Source: Pachypanchax playfairii
Lineage: Eukaryota > Chordata > Actinopteri > Cyprinodontiformes > Aplocheilidae
Length of the DNA stretch: 64,000 nucleotides
Assembly (NCBI GenBank): GCA_006937955.1
Contig: SSNP01000025.1
Span: 275,766 to 339,765, forward strand
Direction of reading: 5' to 3'
Shown here one piece after another: positions 32,928 through 46,620 of the stretch; the first letter of the stretch is position 1, and the number at the start of each line of letters is the position of its first letter. The position numbers and the translations under genes were made by a program. The notes under the pieces were generated by a model, which saw only the letters and a program-made list of their open reading frames with translations, did no database searches and had not been told where the DNA came from.

Positions 32928-35394
32928 CATTAATACACGCCATATGCACTTACAGCTTCACACCTTCAGTTTCAGCATGAGTGACCTCTGTGAGCAGAGG
33001 TCATGTGTCACACGAGGCCTCAGACCCGAGATACAGGGAGCAAGTTTTAGTCAAACAACAACCAAAACTCAGAAAACTAATACTGCACTGCATTCTAACA
33101 TGTTGTTGTTCAGTGAAGTTACAAAATTATTTATATAGTTGCAGTGATGCTCTCGTGATGTTTGGGTTATATTGATGCAGACAGAGGAAAAGCAACTCAA
33201 CAAATAATGTTTTTATTTTAAAATCAATATTAACTTTTGCATCGTCGTATTTTTACTACTGAAAATTGGCAGGGTAATTAATCTGGATGTCTGATAAACT
33301 CTTACTTGATTCTTGATCCTGTATTTACTCTTTTAATTTTCCTAATAGAATTAGTTTTTGTGATTCATAAAATGCTGTTCAGAGTTTTAGATCCTGTGTA
33401 AGAGCGTGGGTAAGAATCCAGACACACACAGGCAGACCAAATCCTTTTAATCATTGTTAAAACCATTTAAAAGGAGCAGGAAGAATCAGAATTGCATGAT
33501 TATGACATATCAAGAGTTTTTAATTTACCATCTACACAAACTGTTATTCTTTACAGTATTTCACCCAGTGGTTGAGTTTAGAAAAGTAGTGTTTATCAAC
33601 CATTTTAATTCATAAACTTTAATTCAATTTAAAGATACTTCATTAGTCTCCAAAGGGAAATTAGATGTTATAATAACTAATTTTCAAGTTATTAGGAGAG
33701 TTATTGTAAGTGGTTGTAGTGGTCATATGTCAGCACTTTAGATTCATTTTAAACCCTCACAGTCTATAATTTACATCTAATATACTGAGAACCTGCACTA
33801 TACGTAAAAATCTTAAATATGAATACTTCTTTTGCAGTTTAGAACTTTGCATCAGACTTGATGTTTAAAGTATCATGTGTTGATCACCTTTGTTAAAAAT
33901 CTACATCTAAATTTGTTTGAAAATTGTTGCAACCCTGTAGAAGATCTGGGTCTGTGTGTTCATAGTCTGCCTGTTACATCACTGTTCCAGGACTGATCAC
34001 CATGGAAATAAATGGCAGAAATGGTTGTTACATAAGACAGACTGTGTATCTTCTACAGTGTGTTTATTTATTTATTTGGTTTTGAACATTCTGATCCAGC
34101 AGGGTACTGATGTTGATTATGACCCTGTATATAAAAACTGATGCAACCGAGTAGGTTTAATTTGGGTTTTAGTGCACACCAATCTTGAAGTGACAGCATG
34201 TTTGTCATTGTGCTGTAGACTTTTTTTTTCTTTGCGTGTCATTAAAGCGTTTCATGTGGTTTCTGGTGTATCAGTTTTGCCAAGCCTAAGTTTTCATTCT
34301 GTGTCATTATGTGATTATACAGTAGAATCAGCTGCAGTTCATGGAGAATCCCATAAATAAGCATTAAATATGAACAGCTGATGGAAAACATCTGCTGTGA
34401 CATGATGTATTTACATGCTGCCATGAATGCAACATGCTTGACAATTTTAGGCATTTCTTAATATTTAACGCACTTGACTGAATCTGACTGAAGTGGGATT
34501 TAACTCCTTTTTTTTTCTCGCAGGCAAATAAAAAACAGTAAAAAGATATAATTAAAAGATTGATCCAGAAAGAAGTTATATATGACCTCATGCTGACTTG
34601 TTAGAGATGTAAAAGAACAAACATATTAAATTTTTAAAACCCACAATATGGTGTCATCTGTTCCTCTGTAGGCTGAATAAATGCATCAAATGCCTGATGG
34701 CTGCCAGCGCTGCAGCACTGATTGAGCAATAATGTTTTTCTGTATGATTCAGCAGTACAGAAAAGCAACTGTAACTTTCCAGTTTTCTTTTACATTAATA
34801 TATGTTTTTAGAGAAAAGACGAATCATTACAAATATAAAGATTGGGGGGAAAAAAAAAAAGAAATATAATCACCAGGCTCTCTTGCTTGCCTAGCAAGTG
34901 GCTGTCGCCATGGCTACAGGTCTCTGTGTCACTGTGTGGTTCTCATTTTACCACTTGGCTGTTTCACACTAGACAACTCTAGGCTCAGTCGACACTTATC
35001 TTTTCTATCTATACCATATGGGCTCGTTATCTCAACAGATGATTTATCGACAGATTATTTTTGACATGGGTCTTATAGATCATCTATGTTTTTCTTCAGA
35101 AGTTCCACCCAAGTGGTAAAGTAATCCTCGAATACTTTTTAGATTAGGATTCTTTAAAACCATTTTAGAAACATTAATCGTTTTTCACGTGTCATGTTTA
35201 TTTTTTCAGCCATACATAAAAAGTTCAATGCCTTATTTCTTATGCTTAGAATAAAAAACACTTCTACGTAAAACATTTTAAAATGCCTGTTCTAATGTAT
35301 GTGAATAATTTAGAAAAAGTACAGGATAATGAATGTGTGAATACTTTTTACCAATAATTACTCCCTATTAAAAATGTTAAACTCACTTCAAGAC
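32928..35394. other. downstream of exon 3: no recognisable feature
   Basis: This is AT-rich DNA. If the message ends after the read-through stop at 32927 this would include the 3' UTR, but I cannot pick a poly(A) signal with confidence. Confidence 0.4.
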
Positions 35395-35612
35395 TATCAC
35401 CAGTAGTCCTGAAGTGAGGGCGGGAGGTAATCCTGAGCAGGTCACCTACGGCCACATAGAGAGAAACAACTATTTAAACACACACCTAAGGTCAATTTAG
35501 AAGCCCCTAATCAGCCAAACATGTATGTTTTTGGTCTATGGGACCGTGGAGAAAGACCCTCAGCAGGGACCAAATCCAGGACCTTCTTACTGCACCAAAG
35601 CAGGAAGAAGAT
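35395..35612 (-). repeat. SINE-like copy, minus orientation, diverged
   Basis: CACACACCTAAGGTCAATTTAG, GCAGGGACCAAATCCAGGAC and CCTTCTTACTGCACC are diverged reverse-complement motifs of the family. The head is incomplete. It lies 135 bp from a copy in the opposite orientation. Confidence 0.65.
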
Positions 35613-35747
35613 GTAAAATATTAATTTAATTTGGTTTATTTACTTCATGATAATTCACATTGAAAGTCATCTAAAAGCCTTAAACAAAAGCAACAAGTCC
35701 AGTTCACATCAACAGGTCCTGATTCAAAGCCAGAGTCAGTTTAATCA

Positions 35748-36103
35748 GGGCTGCACAGTAGAGCAGTGGGTTGTACTGTTGCCTTGCAGCAACAAGGTCC
35801 TGGGTTTAAAACCAGACAGGTTCTTTCTGCATGGAGTTCATGTGTTCTTCCTGTGCATGCGTGGGTATTTGTCAGGAACTCTAGCCTCCTCCCACAGACC
35901 AAAAATATGCATGAGAGTAATAGACAATTCTAAATTGGCCCTATAGGTGTGAGTGTGTATGATTGTTCATTTCTATCTTTGGCCCTGTGATGGACCAGCG
36001 ACCTGTCCAGGTGTGACCCCACCTCTCACCCAATTACAGCTGGAAATAGACACCAGCTCTTTGTGACCCTGAGTAGAACCAAGCAGGTACAGGAATGACT
36101 GAA
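35748..36103 (+). repeat. SINE-like copy, near full length
   Basis: Motifs in order: head GGGCTGCACAGTAGAGCAGT, GGTCCTGGGTTTAAAACC (B-box-like), TTTCTGCATGGAGTTCATG, CCACAGACCAAAAATATGCA, AATTCTAAATTGGCCC, GATGGACCAGCGACCTGTCC, CAATTACAGCTGGAAATAGA. With the 35395 copy it forms a tail-to-head inverted pair. Confidence 0.85.
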
Positions 36104-39100
36104 TATTATTAGTTTCAGTGGATTATAAATTGTTAATTAGTAAAAAGTATTCTGTCTGATGAAACCAGCAGATTCATTTCAACACAATCCTCCATCCTGA
36201 GCAGCATGAAGCCCTCAGGATCAGTATTATAGTTTAGAATATCTTGGTGTTTCAGATAAACTTTGAAAATTACAATCATACAATAAAATCATAGATGTTA
36301 TTTGAGAGTGATTTTCATGAAAGTCTGTTGAGTTTAGGCACATAGCTGCTCTTCCTGAGTCATAGTTACAGTTTCTACATATAAATGTCTGTTACTCACA
36401 TTAAAGTGAATTCATTGAAATGTAAAAAGCACTAACATTGTAAATGTTTAATAGTGTGAACATTTTACAAAGAATGCTGACAAGTTATTTCAAGTCTTTT
36501 CACGTTGCAAACAAAATCAATGAGGCCCAAATGATGAACAAATAAGATAAAGAAACTAATTTAGTTTTAAAATCAAAATTATACTTGTTGAATTTAAAAG
36601 CTGATTAATGAAGCGGGCAATTTTCAGTTTTGTATCGGCTGAAAATAGAAAGCATCAAACTAACTAGTTAAATTAAATAACCTGTTATTTTCAGCTTGTA
36701 AATTCTAACCATTCTAACTTTCAACTATAAAAACCCATAAAGTTTGAGTAAAAAGCCGAAATAATATGAAAAAAAATCCATCAAAGAACTTTGTAACATT
36801 TTTGTGTTTTTTTCCTTTCTACCACTGCCATGAGGTCTGCTTGTGTTTGCAGAAAGATCCATTTTAACAGATTTTAGAATTTTAGATGTTAAATTGTATG
36901 TAGCTTGATGCATACAAGACCTCAACACAACCTGGTAAACGAACCCACAAACAAAATAGTCAAAAAGCTGAAAAGCATTACAGATTTGAGACGAGCTGCT
37001 GCTGAGCACATTTATACGTGTCCAGTATTTATTATAAAAACCCTGAGTTGAAATGTGGCCTATGGCTCAGCCAATTTCACACCAGACAAAACTCCGGAGA
37101 CAAGCAGCATGCTGGGTAAAACATAAGTGGCAGTTCAAAGCCAGGCAATGACAGAACTTCAAATATGAGAGCAGCGTAAACTGAGCTGAAAGTGACAGCA
37201 GAAGGGACCACAATCACTCTGGTTCTCAGACTGAAAAGAGACGAGGGCAACAAACAATCTAGTGAAGCTGAATTTACAAAAGAACAACAAAACAAAACAT
37301 GTTGCTTTTTATTCTGTATGAGCGAACACCAGACGTACGACGGACTGAAAATTTAATCAGAAAACTTCCTGCAGTATATCTGGACAATAATACAACACCT
37401 ATCAGAATAAATATGAAATGGAATTTGCGAGCTTTATACGAGCTGTTTCTTTCTTATGGGAACTTCTCTATCAATCTAACATATTTCAATATATTTTCTG
37501 CTTCACTCCCCACGCTATCTCCTTAAGACTGATGATTGTGACAAAGCATCTGACAAACAGATGAGGAGAAACCAAAGAAGCCCATTTTTCTTTCTGTCTT
37601 GACAAATTGAAAACCTGCAAATGAAACAGGAGTAAAAAGTATATTTGCTTATGGAGTGTAACTTCTGTGTACAGTGTGTTTGTTTGGCAGTGGAACACGT
37701 GTAGTTTGAACATCAGTCATGTTGTGAATGTAGGCTTATATCCAAAGGCAAAGTGGCCCATCTACAATATGTTATCCCAGAGAAAGCAGAGAGAGGATGT
37801 CAGATACTATATGGCAGGAGCACTGTCAGCTCACATGCAGACATGTGTATCAAAGCCTGGAGGAGGGCCAGTGAAACATAAAAGCTTGTCTGATGCGTGT
37901 ATCACAGAGAAGATGGTGGCCCAACCAGATCATCCGATTACCAGTGAAGTAAAAAAATATATTTTTACTTTATAGGAGATTTCAAATGATCTAAAAACTG
38001 CTACAAAGATGTAAATCTTTTGGTAAAGACAGTTTCTTTTGAAAGAAAGATACAGAAACAGATTTTAATAGTTGTTCATCATTGTACAAAATTAAATAAC
38101 TTCAACCCTGAATGAGACTGAAAACCAGCAGATCTACAAAAGACAAGCTGCACACCTTGAATATCTGTAAATCTTATGACTGGATTTTTAAACAGGAATG
38201 CAATTATTCCTGTAATGACCTTTAGTTCTGATTTCCTCCAATATCCTTCTGCTGTAATGGAAAAAAGACCCCCCCCCCCTTTATTGCACATCATTTTATG
38301 CAGGAAATTTGTTAATACATGCATCTGTCAGGACCTTCAGTACAATGATTTGCTATTCAGGAAACAACCTAGTTAATATACATTTTATTTTGAGTAAAAA
38401 TATGCTGCTGGTCACAGCAGCAGCTAATAACAGAGAATTCAACATTTTAGACAATCTTTATTTGAACATTGTAACCCACTGAGAATAAAACTACCTGCAA
38501 AATATTCTGCAGTTATTAAATCTAAACGCTGTATATAAAGTGAAAAACAGCTGTTTACACAACCCTCCTTACACACACTGTAAATTATATAAGTGCACGG
38601 TCACATGCATCTTTAAAACTGCAAACAGCACTGCGAGCTGAAAGTGCACTGAAAGACCTTTTGAGAAAAAGCTTTTACCCCCGTTTAGATGAGCTGTTCA
38701 GATAAAGATTTGTTAGAATAAATATGCTACATAAAAGAAATTACATTCTCTGAAAAAAGAGTGCCTGTTAATGCGACCAATCACTATCAGCAGCACTCAA
38801 GCTTTTGACATCCTTTTATGTAACACTTCAGTCTTTGTAAGATAAAGATAAAACACTACATTAACTGTGGAACTTTACAAGCTAATTAACAGAGAAATGT
38901 ATTTAGGTTTGACGTCTCTAGAAACCGAAAGATGTTTCACACCAAAACACTCCAGTGACATGCATTTCTGGATGCTTTATCAAAAAGGAAATAAATCCAC
39001 ATCAGAGAAGCAGGAAGGAGCCTCAAAGCGGATTATTTCACTTTAGCGCCACAATGAGAGTATCAAACTTTACTGGCCAGTGGTCAAAATAATTTGGTTA

Positions 39101-42100
39101 GGACCAAAAATAATCAGAATTAAACCAATAATGACATTTTAAATGGTGAAAATAAGTTTAACTTTGTACTTTTTAAAAACATTAACATTCAAACCAGAAG
39201 AGTAAAGCTGTAAAAATGAATACAGCTGAGTAATATTGTACTATAAAACAGCATCTAAACTGAGTTATATGCATTATATAAAGATAAGTGCACAGCAGTG
39301 AATAAAACAGTGAAATGTTGAAGAATACAAGGCACCAAGCAAACACTTGAAAATACTGTTGTAATTATTAGTTTCCATTGTGCTATTAATTTTTATTTTA
39401 TCTCATATTCCAGTATATACATAGTTAGATAGACAGATAGACATCACTTACATCTGAAGAGACATCAGCCCAGAGGGGAACAAGTGGGTATATAAAGAGG
39501 ATTCATGGATTGAAAACATTCCAAGAGCTGCAGACTTTCTAAATAGTGAACTTCTGGCTGACAAAAAGGAAATGTAACAATACTTTATCTGTATTCATCA
39601 AAAGACTGAAAATGTCAGTGTAATTAATGTAAAGGCTGAGATAATTGTACCTGTTCATTGTACACAAATAAATAAAACATTCTGCTGAATTCAATGTTGT
39701 GAAAACTGCGACAAAATCTAATAAATTGCTTGTGAACATTACCTAGGTTCAATAAATTAGACATTAATGCAGTCTCAATGTTTTTTGTTTTATCATCAAT
39801 TAATTGTAGTAAAAATTCAAAGGATCATTTAAACTGTTGTTGTAAACGAAATGTTGAGACTCAGTGTTAAACTTTACAGTCTTTATTTTTACTGCAACAA
39901 AATATCCTTTCTAGAATTTTTATAAAAGAATTTTAAAAAAAGATTGAATTCTGGAATCTGTTTCTGATAATCAACATTTCAGTTCAAAAGAATGCAGTCA
40001 GAGTGTAAATCTGGGGAGTGTGTTGCACTGCCTTTGTGAAGCGAGCTCATTAAGAGTGTGTGTCTGCTCTCTCGAGCTGTCAGCGCAGCGGTGACCATGG
40101 CGACATGAGTCTTGGCTGTCCGATGGTTTGTTTTGGACACTGAAGTATTTGTGATTGAGGTGCTGCAAAGTGTTGCATAACAACGCCACCAAACTACATG
40201 AGCTGTTCATGCTGTTTTTGTACTTATTTATAAGACCTGATCATTTTCTCTTTATTATCACTTATAATGATGTGTTGCTCTTAACCCATTTAATCAAAGT
40301 AGTTTTCAACTGGTACATGATATTTTTAACATTTTACAGCTAAACACCTGTACAATTATCCTCCTTTCTGGTAAAGACACATATTTTTATCTTTCCACAT
40401 AATATTCAAGATTTTTTTTGTGTCACATGGCTTCCTTTCAAACACTGTGAACTGCTAACTGCCTATGATGCCTTCATGTTTACGGCAACATTGGCAGGAC
40501 TACACACATTCCACCCACTTTTGCTCTGGCGGATGCTGGAACAATGAGGACATAGCTGGAGGAGAGCCACCAGAATTAAAATAATAATAAAAAAAAACAG
40601 CTGAAAGAAATGATTCAGGCCTCTCTGACCTACGGGGTCATGCAGTTTCTGTATTTCTGTGTGCGAACTGTACATTTTGCAGTTCTTTTTCATTTGGCAA
40701 AAATAATGCCCTACAACAACAGTTTGGTTTTGCTTCAGGCGACGCAGTAGCTTGCGCTGGCATTTGTTGTGTGGGTGTAGGCGTTTAATTTTCCCCCCTT
40801 CTTCTTTGTCTCTAAGCTCCTGTCAAGTGTTGTCAGCAGGACAAAATTCAGCCCATAGACTTAATATGATCAAATCAAGGTTTCATGTGCTAAAATATGT
40901 AAGAAAATATTTTTTATTTTGATGCACATTGTTTCAAACTCAGCCTGTATCTTTTCAAAGTCAAACATTTAGTAAAAGTTTGTGTTAGAGCTCAATAGTT
41001 TGAGAAAATGATGCATTTTCACAACCTGCCGAGGAGGAAAAAAACATCATCTTAAAGTTGTCATTTTTCCATCATGTCCATCCTGTATATATTTACAGTT
41101 GTGCGGTTGTGTAACCCTGCAACTCACATTCTCCTCCTGTCGAGTGTTTGAAACCTAACTCATAGAACTGCACCCCAACCCTCCTGAACTGCACCATCCA
41201 CCTCAGAGAAAATCATATGTAGACCTTTCATCGGCTCACTAGTGAAGACAAATTGCCAGCTTGTTTCGGAAGGAGGTGGAGGGTGTATGCGAGGAGGGCC
41301 TCGAGAGAGTGATTCATATTAATGGTTAGCTGGCAGAGGAGAGCAGGCTGCATATACAAACTCCATTAGCAGTTTAGGCTGAAGTGACCTGGCTGTGCCA
41401 CCGGGAGCTGAACACATGAGAACGGTGTCTGGAGAGGAAGAGGAGGCTGATGATGAAGAGTTTAGAAAGAGTTGCAGGTGCAGGGTGTGTGTGTAATGAG
41501 AGTCTAATTCACTTACATCCTTGGAATTCTTTATCAACATATTAAATTTGTGACAGTCACATCAGCATTAATGAGAAACACTGGCCCTTGTCATCAAGTG
41601 AGACACATTTTAGTTTGATTTAAATATTATAATATTATATAAAATGGGAGAAATTGTCTTTTAACTTACAGAAAGGCAAACATTGGCAGAATAATGTGTC
41701 TCCTACTTGTTAAAAAAAACTTAATATTTAAAATCAAAGGAGAAAATGTCACAGAGTTAAGAATAAAACAGAATTCATCCTAAAAGCATTTGAACATGAG
41801 AATAACAGGAAAAAAAGACCCAATTTCAGCTGCCAGTGTTTGATATCAAGGTATCAGAGTGGTGTCAAAAAGACAAAGAGAAGTGAAGTTACATGCAAGG
41901 TCTTTATCTGGGGATTAAACCAAATTACTCATTAATCTGTCCCATGATAATTTAGATGTCTGTGTCTGGATAAAAGTGAAGGGTAAAAAGGTTGACATTC
42001 GTTATCTGTGGATTTGCTTTTATTAATTCCTGTAGAACTCATTATAAAACTACCACATTCTGTTTGATTTATTCCACCTGGTGCCAAAAACAAAGCAATA

Positions 42101-43349
42101 TTAAAGACATCGAAAGAAATGAGTCCCTTTAAAATGCACATAGAACATTGCTTTAATGATTCCAAATGTTTCTGGATCAGCTGCCAAAACCATAAATTGT
42201 TTTTGTTGAAACTGTTGTAAAAATTTATGAGGCATTCAAATCTATATTTAGTAATGGACTTAATACAACAGATTAGAATAAAAAGCTTTTTTGTCCCTCA
42301 GCAAAGAAATTTACAACCCACAGAAAAACACAGAAAGAAAATGTTGACTTAGATATTATGAAATTATATCTAAATTCAGTGTATAATGGATGTGAATAGT
42401 ACATTAGGTTTTTATCAGTTGCAGGATTTTATGCAGATTATGCCACCATCATGTACATTTGTCACTTTGTTTTATCTACTAACTAAACCTCCAGCAAACT
42501 CGTGCATCACAGCGCGAAATAATGAGCACAACCATTATTATTTCTCAAAAACCTGCAGAGTCACATGAACAATGCTGGGTGAAATGATTATAAGACACGA
42601 TTCTCTCACAGTTTAAACTCCCAATCTGCATTCTCTCGCTCCTCTGAACATACTTGCACACAGATTTGTGGACAGAAGGTAACTCCTGTTCTCTCCACGC
42701 TCAGCAAGATCGATCCTCTTTATAGATTTCTCATTTTCATTTATCCTCCAGAAAACGCTTTTCTCCAATTCCAGGTCTTACAACAAATACCCCTGGATAT
42801 CTACTCTCCTCTACATCCAAATAATCCCTCATCCCTCCATCCTCAAAAAAAAAAAAGGAAAAAAGGAGACACGGGCATCACTTCTGATTACTTTTGGAGT
42901 AAAACTGCTCAGCAACAGTTTATTAACAACATAGTAACAGACATGCACTATGTATTTCTGTTAAGGTTTGTGTAAATTCAAAACTCTAAACTCAGTCTGC
43001 TGTCAGAGTTTGTTATAAACATGTAGTTGCCCAAGGCTGCTGGATGGAAAGATGTGAAGACCATCTCTTGACCAGGTCGTAGGTTGACCTCTGGCGTTGT
43101 GATGACGAGGACGGACATCTCACACGCTCTGTCCTTAATGTTATCTCCTGCTGACATCACCAAGCTGCATTATGCTGTGACTTGCAATGTCTTTTCAATT
43201 ACATCCTTGTCTTTTTATCTAGGTTCTCAGTTTGACATTGTAGTACCTGAGCCTAATTTTAGAACGCTCGTCTAAGTTTGAGCTGATTTTTATTCAAAAA
43301 CAAGTTTGCAAGTATACAAATCTATTTTTTTTTTTATTTAATCTTTAAT
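36104..43349. other. long AT-rich stretch without a supported gene
   Basis: No repeat boundary or identifiable protein is visible except the minus-strand ORF at 42978-43163. A GC-richer block at 41250-41470 (CTGGCTGTGCCACCGGGAGC) could be conserved but carries no specific signature. Confidence 0.4.
42978..43163 (-). other. unassigned protein-like ORF, 61 codons
   Basis: The frame reads MVMSAGDNIKDRACEMSVLV, then PEVNLRPGQEMVFTSFHPAA and LGNYMFITNSDSRLSLEF before a stop. Codon third positions lean to C and G, unlike the AT-rich surroundings, and the PG.E..F....P..LG.Y pattern is reminiscent of beta-sandwich domains. There is no clear splice donor, and no family is assigned. It could be a lone exon, a pseudogene fragment or chance. 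Confidence 0.2.
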
Positions 43350-44130
43350 TTATAACCAGGCTAATTGGAGATTGAGATCTCTTTTAAAAGGGCAACGTGG
43401 GCAAGAGGTTAGCAACACATGTTCAATACACAAGAGAATTTTACAAACAGTGAAAAATGTGATCAAAGAATCGTCAGTGATTTAGGTTTGATTTAGAAGG
43501 TCGGTTACAGGGTGCTGTCAATGGGATCCCAGCAACAGAATGGAACCATGTTTTCTGGTATTTATTATGGAATGAAAAGCTTCAATTGGGATGAGATCAG
43601 ATTTTTTTTTCAGATTATAAAGTGTCCCAATTAGAGGGGACAACAAATCTGAATGCATGTTTCCCATATTCTATCTGAACTCTGATGTTATTAACTGACT
43701 AACCTCTGGTGTATGTGAAAATATTATGATTTATTTACTTTTTGTTACACTGAAGACCAACTTCTGTGTGTACAAATGAGACTGGATCTGTAACAGTTCT
43801 AACGCCTGGGCGAGGAGGGAGAGCAGCAGTAAAGGACTGTGGCATGAAAATGGTACATGGCATTTTAATTTAAACACTAACTCCTGACAGATAGTTTGAC
43901 ACATAGTTTAAAAATAAGCTTCTAATTGTTTGCATCCGAAGGCTCAGCACCTTTTAACTGAGGAAGGACAAAAGCCGATTTCCAGATTTGGGGGATTTTG
44001 TTTCTATTGAAGCTCGAGTTAAAAATGTCGGGTGGCAGCACGGCTGTGAAGTCTGTATCCAATTTCTGATAAAAGAGGTTGAGTTTATCTGGACCAGCTG
44101 CTTCTCTGGTGTCTGTTTTTTCTGTGCTGT
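43350..44130 (-). mobile_element. degenerate non-LTR retrotransposon (LINE) 3' fragment
   Basis: On the minus strand from about 44130, one frame reads EAAGPDKLNLFYQKL, then FNRNKIPQIWKSAFVLPQLK and GAEPSDANN before a stop. That matches reverse transcriptase patterns of fish LINEs (GxDxxxPxxLK ... IPxxWKxAxVxPLxKGGDPxDxNNYRP). Further along, GKHAFRFVVPSNWDTL and FKRDLNLQLAWL resemble the C-terminal end of such ORF2 proteins. The middle of the polymerase is missing and there are many stops, so the copy is dead. Confidence 0.6.
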
Positions 44131-45399
44131 GTGAAACCTCAGCAGCAAACGTCAGGGTAAAGTTAAAAGTACAGAGACTGGTTAGTTAGTTTAAAATTGT
44201 GTCATTTGATCAATAAGAGAGTTGGAAGAAATGTAATGTTTATTAAAATAGTTCATCATTATTATACCTGTTGTCATATGCACATTAATGGAATAGTTCA
44301 GATTGTTGAGTTTTATATAGATTATATAATAAAAAGCTGAAGGTTTATAGACTCGAGTTCAAAAGTACTGGGAAATTTTTAATCCACATTAGTTATAGCT
44401 CTGCACCAACGAGCCATTAGCTCATCAGTCTGGTCAGAACTTCTCTGTTTCTCCAAATTGAGCTTGTTCTAACAGCCATCGACAACTGGTAAAATAATAA
44501 TTGTTCAAAATTAGAATCCAACTTTAAAAGAGCTGAGTCATAGATAAACCAGTGATTCGTTGTGAACGTAAATGTTTTAAAGCTCCAGTGTCTGGATGTT
44601 TTTGTCTCTATTTAATGCAGCATTGGGACAAAACCAGCCTCACTAGGAAACAGATATGATCTCTGACTGAAATGGAACTTTCTGTCAGATCATTTGCTAA
44701 AACAACTGACAGTATTTATCCATAACTATTTCTATTATATTGTGTAAACCCAAAGAAAAAAGAAATGTCAATAAATTCATTTTTTGAATGTTGGATTTTT
44801 TTTATTATTACTATATTTGTTTTGTCGTGATTTGAGAAATTGGCTACCTTCATTTTGTACCCTCATTTTGCAGTAACTCCAGTAAAGGATTTAAAAATCT
44901 GGTCATCAGCTCTGCTGCTTTTAGACATCAGGCTCATATTCTGAGAGTAAAACATCCACGCTGAGTCTCCAGTAAAGCTTGTTAGCCTAAGAACAAGAGT
45001 GGCTCTAGTGGCCGGTAATCACTGGGACCACTGTGAGGCTCCAGTTGATGAAACCAGCCACATCCTGTGCGGGAGTGCACTTGTTAGGAGAGACCCTGGA
45101 GAGAGATTTTTACTTACTCCAGTGATGGCAAAGCGCCTGTGTCCTTAACAGCAGGGTGGGCTGCTGGTGACAGTTTTGTGGCTCATAGTGAATCCAAAAA
45201 TGCGTCTCTGCTTCCCCTTGAGCACCAAGCAAACAAGCTGTCTGCTCTACCTAGTGTACACTAGTGTTTCTTTTTTTTTTTTTTTTGTGGTTATCAATAT
45301 TTAAGAGTTGTCAGTCAGCCTCACTTGCAAGTTGTATATTTGTGTAACATGAGGTTCATTGTTTGGTAAATGTACTTTGATCTTGAAATATGCCATGTT
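44131..45399. other. no supported feature
   Basis: AT-rich DNA with a poly(T) tract near 45270. No exon or repeat family is recognisable. Confidence 0.4.
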
Positions 45400-46620
45400 C
45401 ATGATAAGAAAGGGAATTAAATGTTTCCCCTAACATGCCCATCTCTGCTGGCATGCTTTCAAAGATCCATGTTGTGCACCTCATTTGAACTGTAAAACTT
45501 TATCATTTATGCACAGTGCACAGTGTTTACAAGCAGCAATGAAATGAGGGCACCCCAAGCTCAGAGACATGGTCCAAATGTTTAAATTTCATTACAACAC
45601 AAGCAATTAGCAAAGCAGTTGTTCTCGCTTCTTATCTGTGAATCTCCCTCATCCGTCGTGCCAGTGGGAAATGGAAATACCTTCGATGTCCTTGAATTCC
45701 TGTCTTGTAAACACCAGAGGTGATGAGAGCTGTTTACCCATGTATGCGGCACGCAAACAGCAATGCTTCATCTCTTTCAGAGTTGGTCCCGTGAGGCCAA
45801 ACTCACCTTGTTACCCTTTTAATTAGTAGCAACAGTTAATAGCACCAGCCACTTCTGCAGCCTCAGCACTCTGCCCTGTCTCGAAGAGCCACACGGATCA
45901 ATACCTAACACTTGGGCTGAGACAGGGAGAGGAAGGGACTCGTGTTGTGGGAGCAGTTAGGATCATTTTTAGACTGGAATCATACAATGTATTGTTTTAA
46001 AACAACCTTTGAGGCAGGTGTAAAAATAGCAGTCCTTTTTTGCTTTTGCTCTTGTACATTTAAGGGAATAATAACGTCTATGGGTTCCTCATACACATTC
46101 GTCTTGCTCAGTTCTCCCCCCCCCCCATTTCCTCTCCTTTGAAAATGAATGTAATCAAAAAGCTAAGGGTTTGCTTGGCAGATTCTATTGTGCCCTTATA
46201 AGCTTTTATCCTTTCCAACCACTCGCCTCCCGTGCTCATTTCTTTTCTTGTTTTGATTTAAAGATGCAGTGGAAGTACTTAGCATTTAGATGACATGCTG
46301 CAGGAGAGGTGTGATGGATCAGCGCCTCTTTAGAGGACTGAATTTCTTTGAGAGTCCTGAGGCCAGTCTGCCTACGGGACAGACAGAGCGACAGATCACA
46401 GAACGACGGGCCAAGTGGGCATCGGAATACCAAGTCCGCCTTGCTGCCTCGGAAAGAGCCTGGCACAGCCGAGGGGAGAGCAGCAGCTGCTGGGAATGCC
46501 AATGTGCTGCCCAGACAGCCGTCTCGCCTAGGCCTCTCTGATTGGTTAAACACACCATTAGCTTTCTGATTATAATTAGCCGAGTCATTATCTACAGAAA
46601 TGTGACTCATTCACTAGTAT
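45400..46620. promoter_or_regulatory. candidate cluster of conserved non-coding elements
   Basis: This is a long non-repetitive stretch of balanced composition with balanced motifs (CATTTATGCACAGTGCACAG, GTTTACAAGCAGCAATGAAA, CAAGCAATTAGCAAAGC). A GC-rich core at 46280-46545 is open in several frames on both strands without resembling a protein, and is followed by TGATTATAATTAGCCGAGTC. It lies just upstream of the exon-like segments at 47.0-47.6 kb. Function and conservation are inferred from texture only. Confidence 0.25.

Noticed and set aside
37667..37975. 102-codon + strand ORF
   Set aside because: No recognisable motif or codon bias, and no neighbouring exon.
43224..43245. TTTTTATCTAG|GTTCTC as a terminal tafa5 exon (would give TVLSLTL and a stop)
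   Set aside because: The acceptor is good but the encoded tail has no support, and similar acceptors occur at other places. It was not preferred over 47037.
44990..45260. Possible coding fragment (HCEAPVDETSHILCGSALVR)
   Set aside because: It superficially recalls cysteine motifs near LINE C-termini, but it has too few matching positions and no surrounding support.
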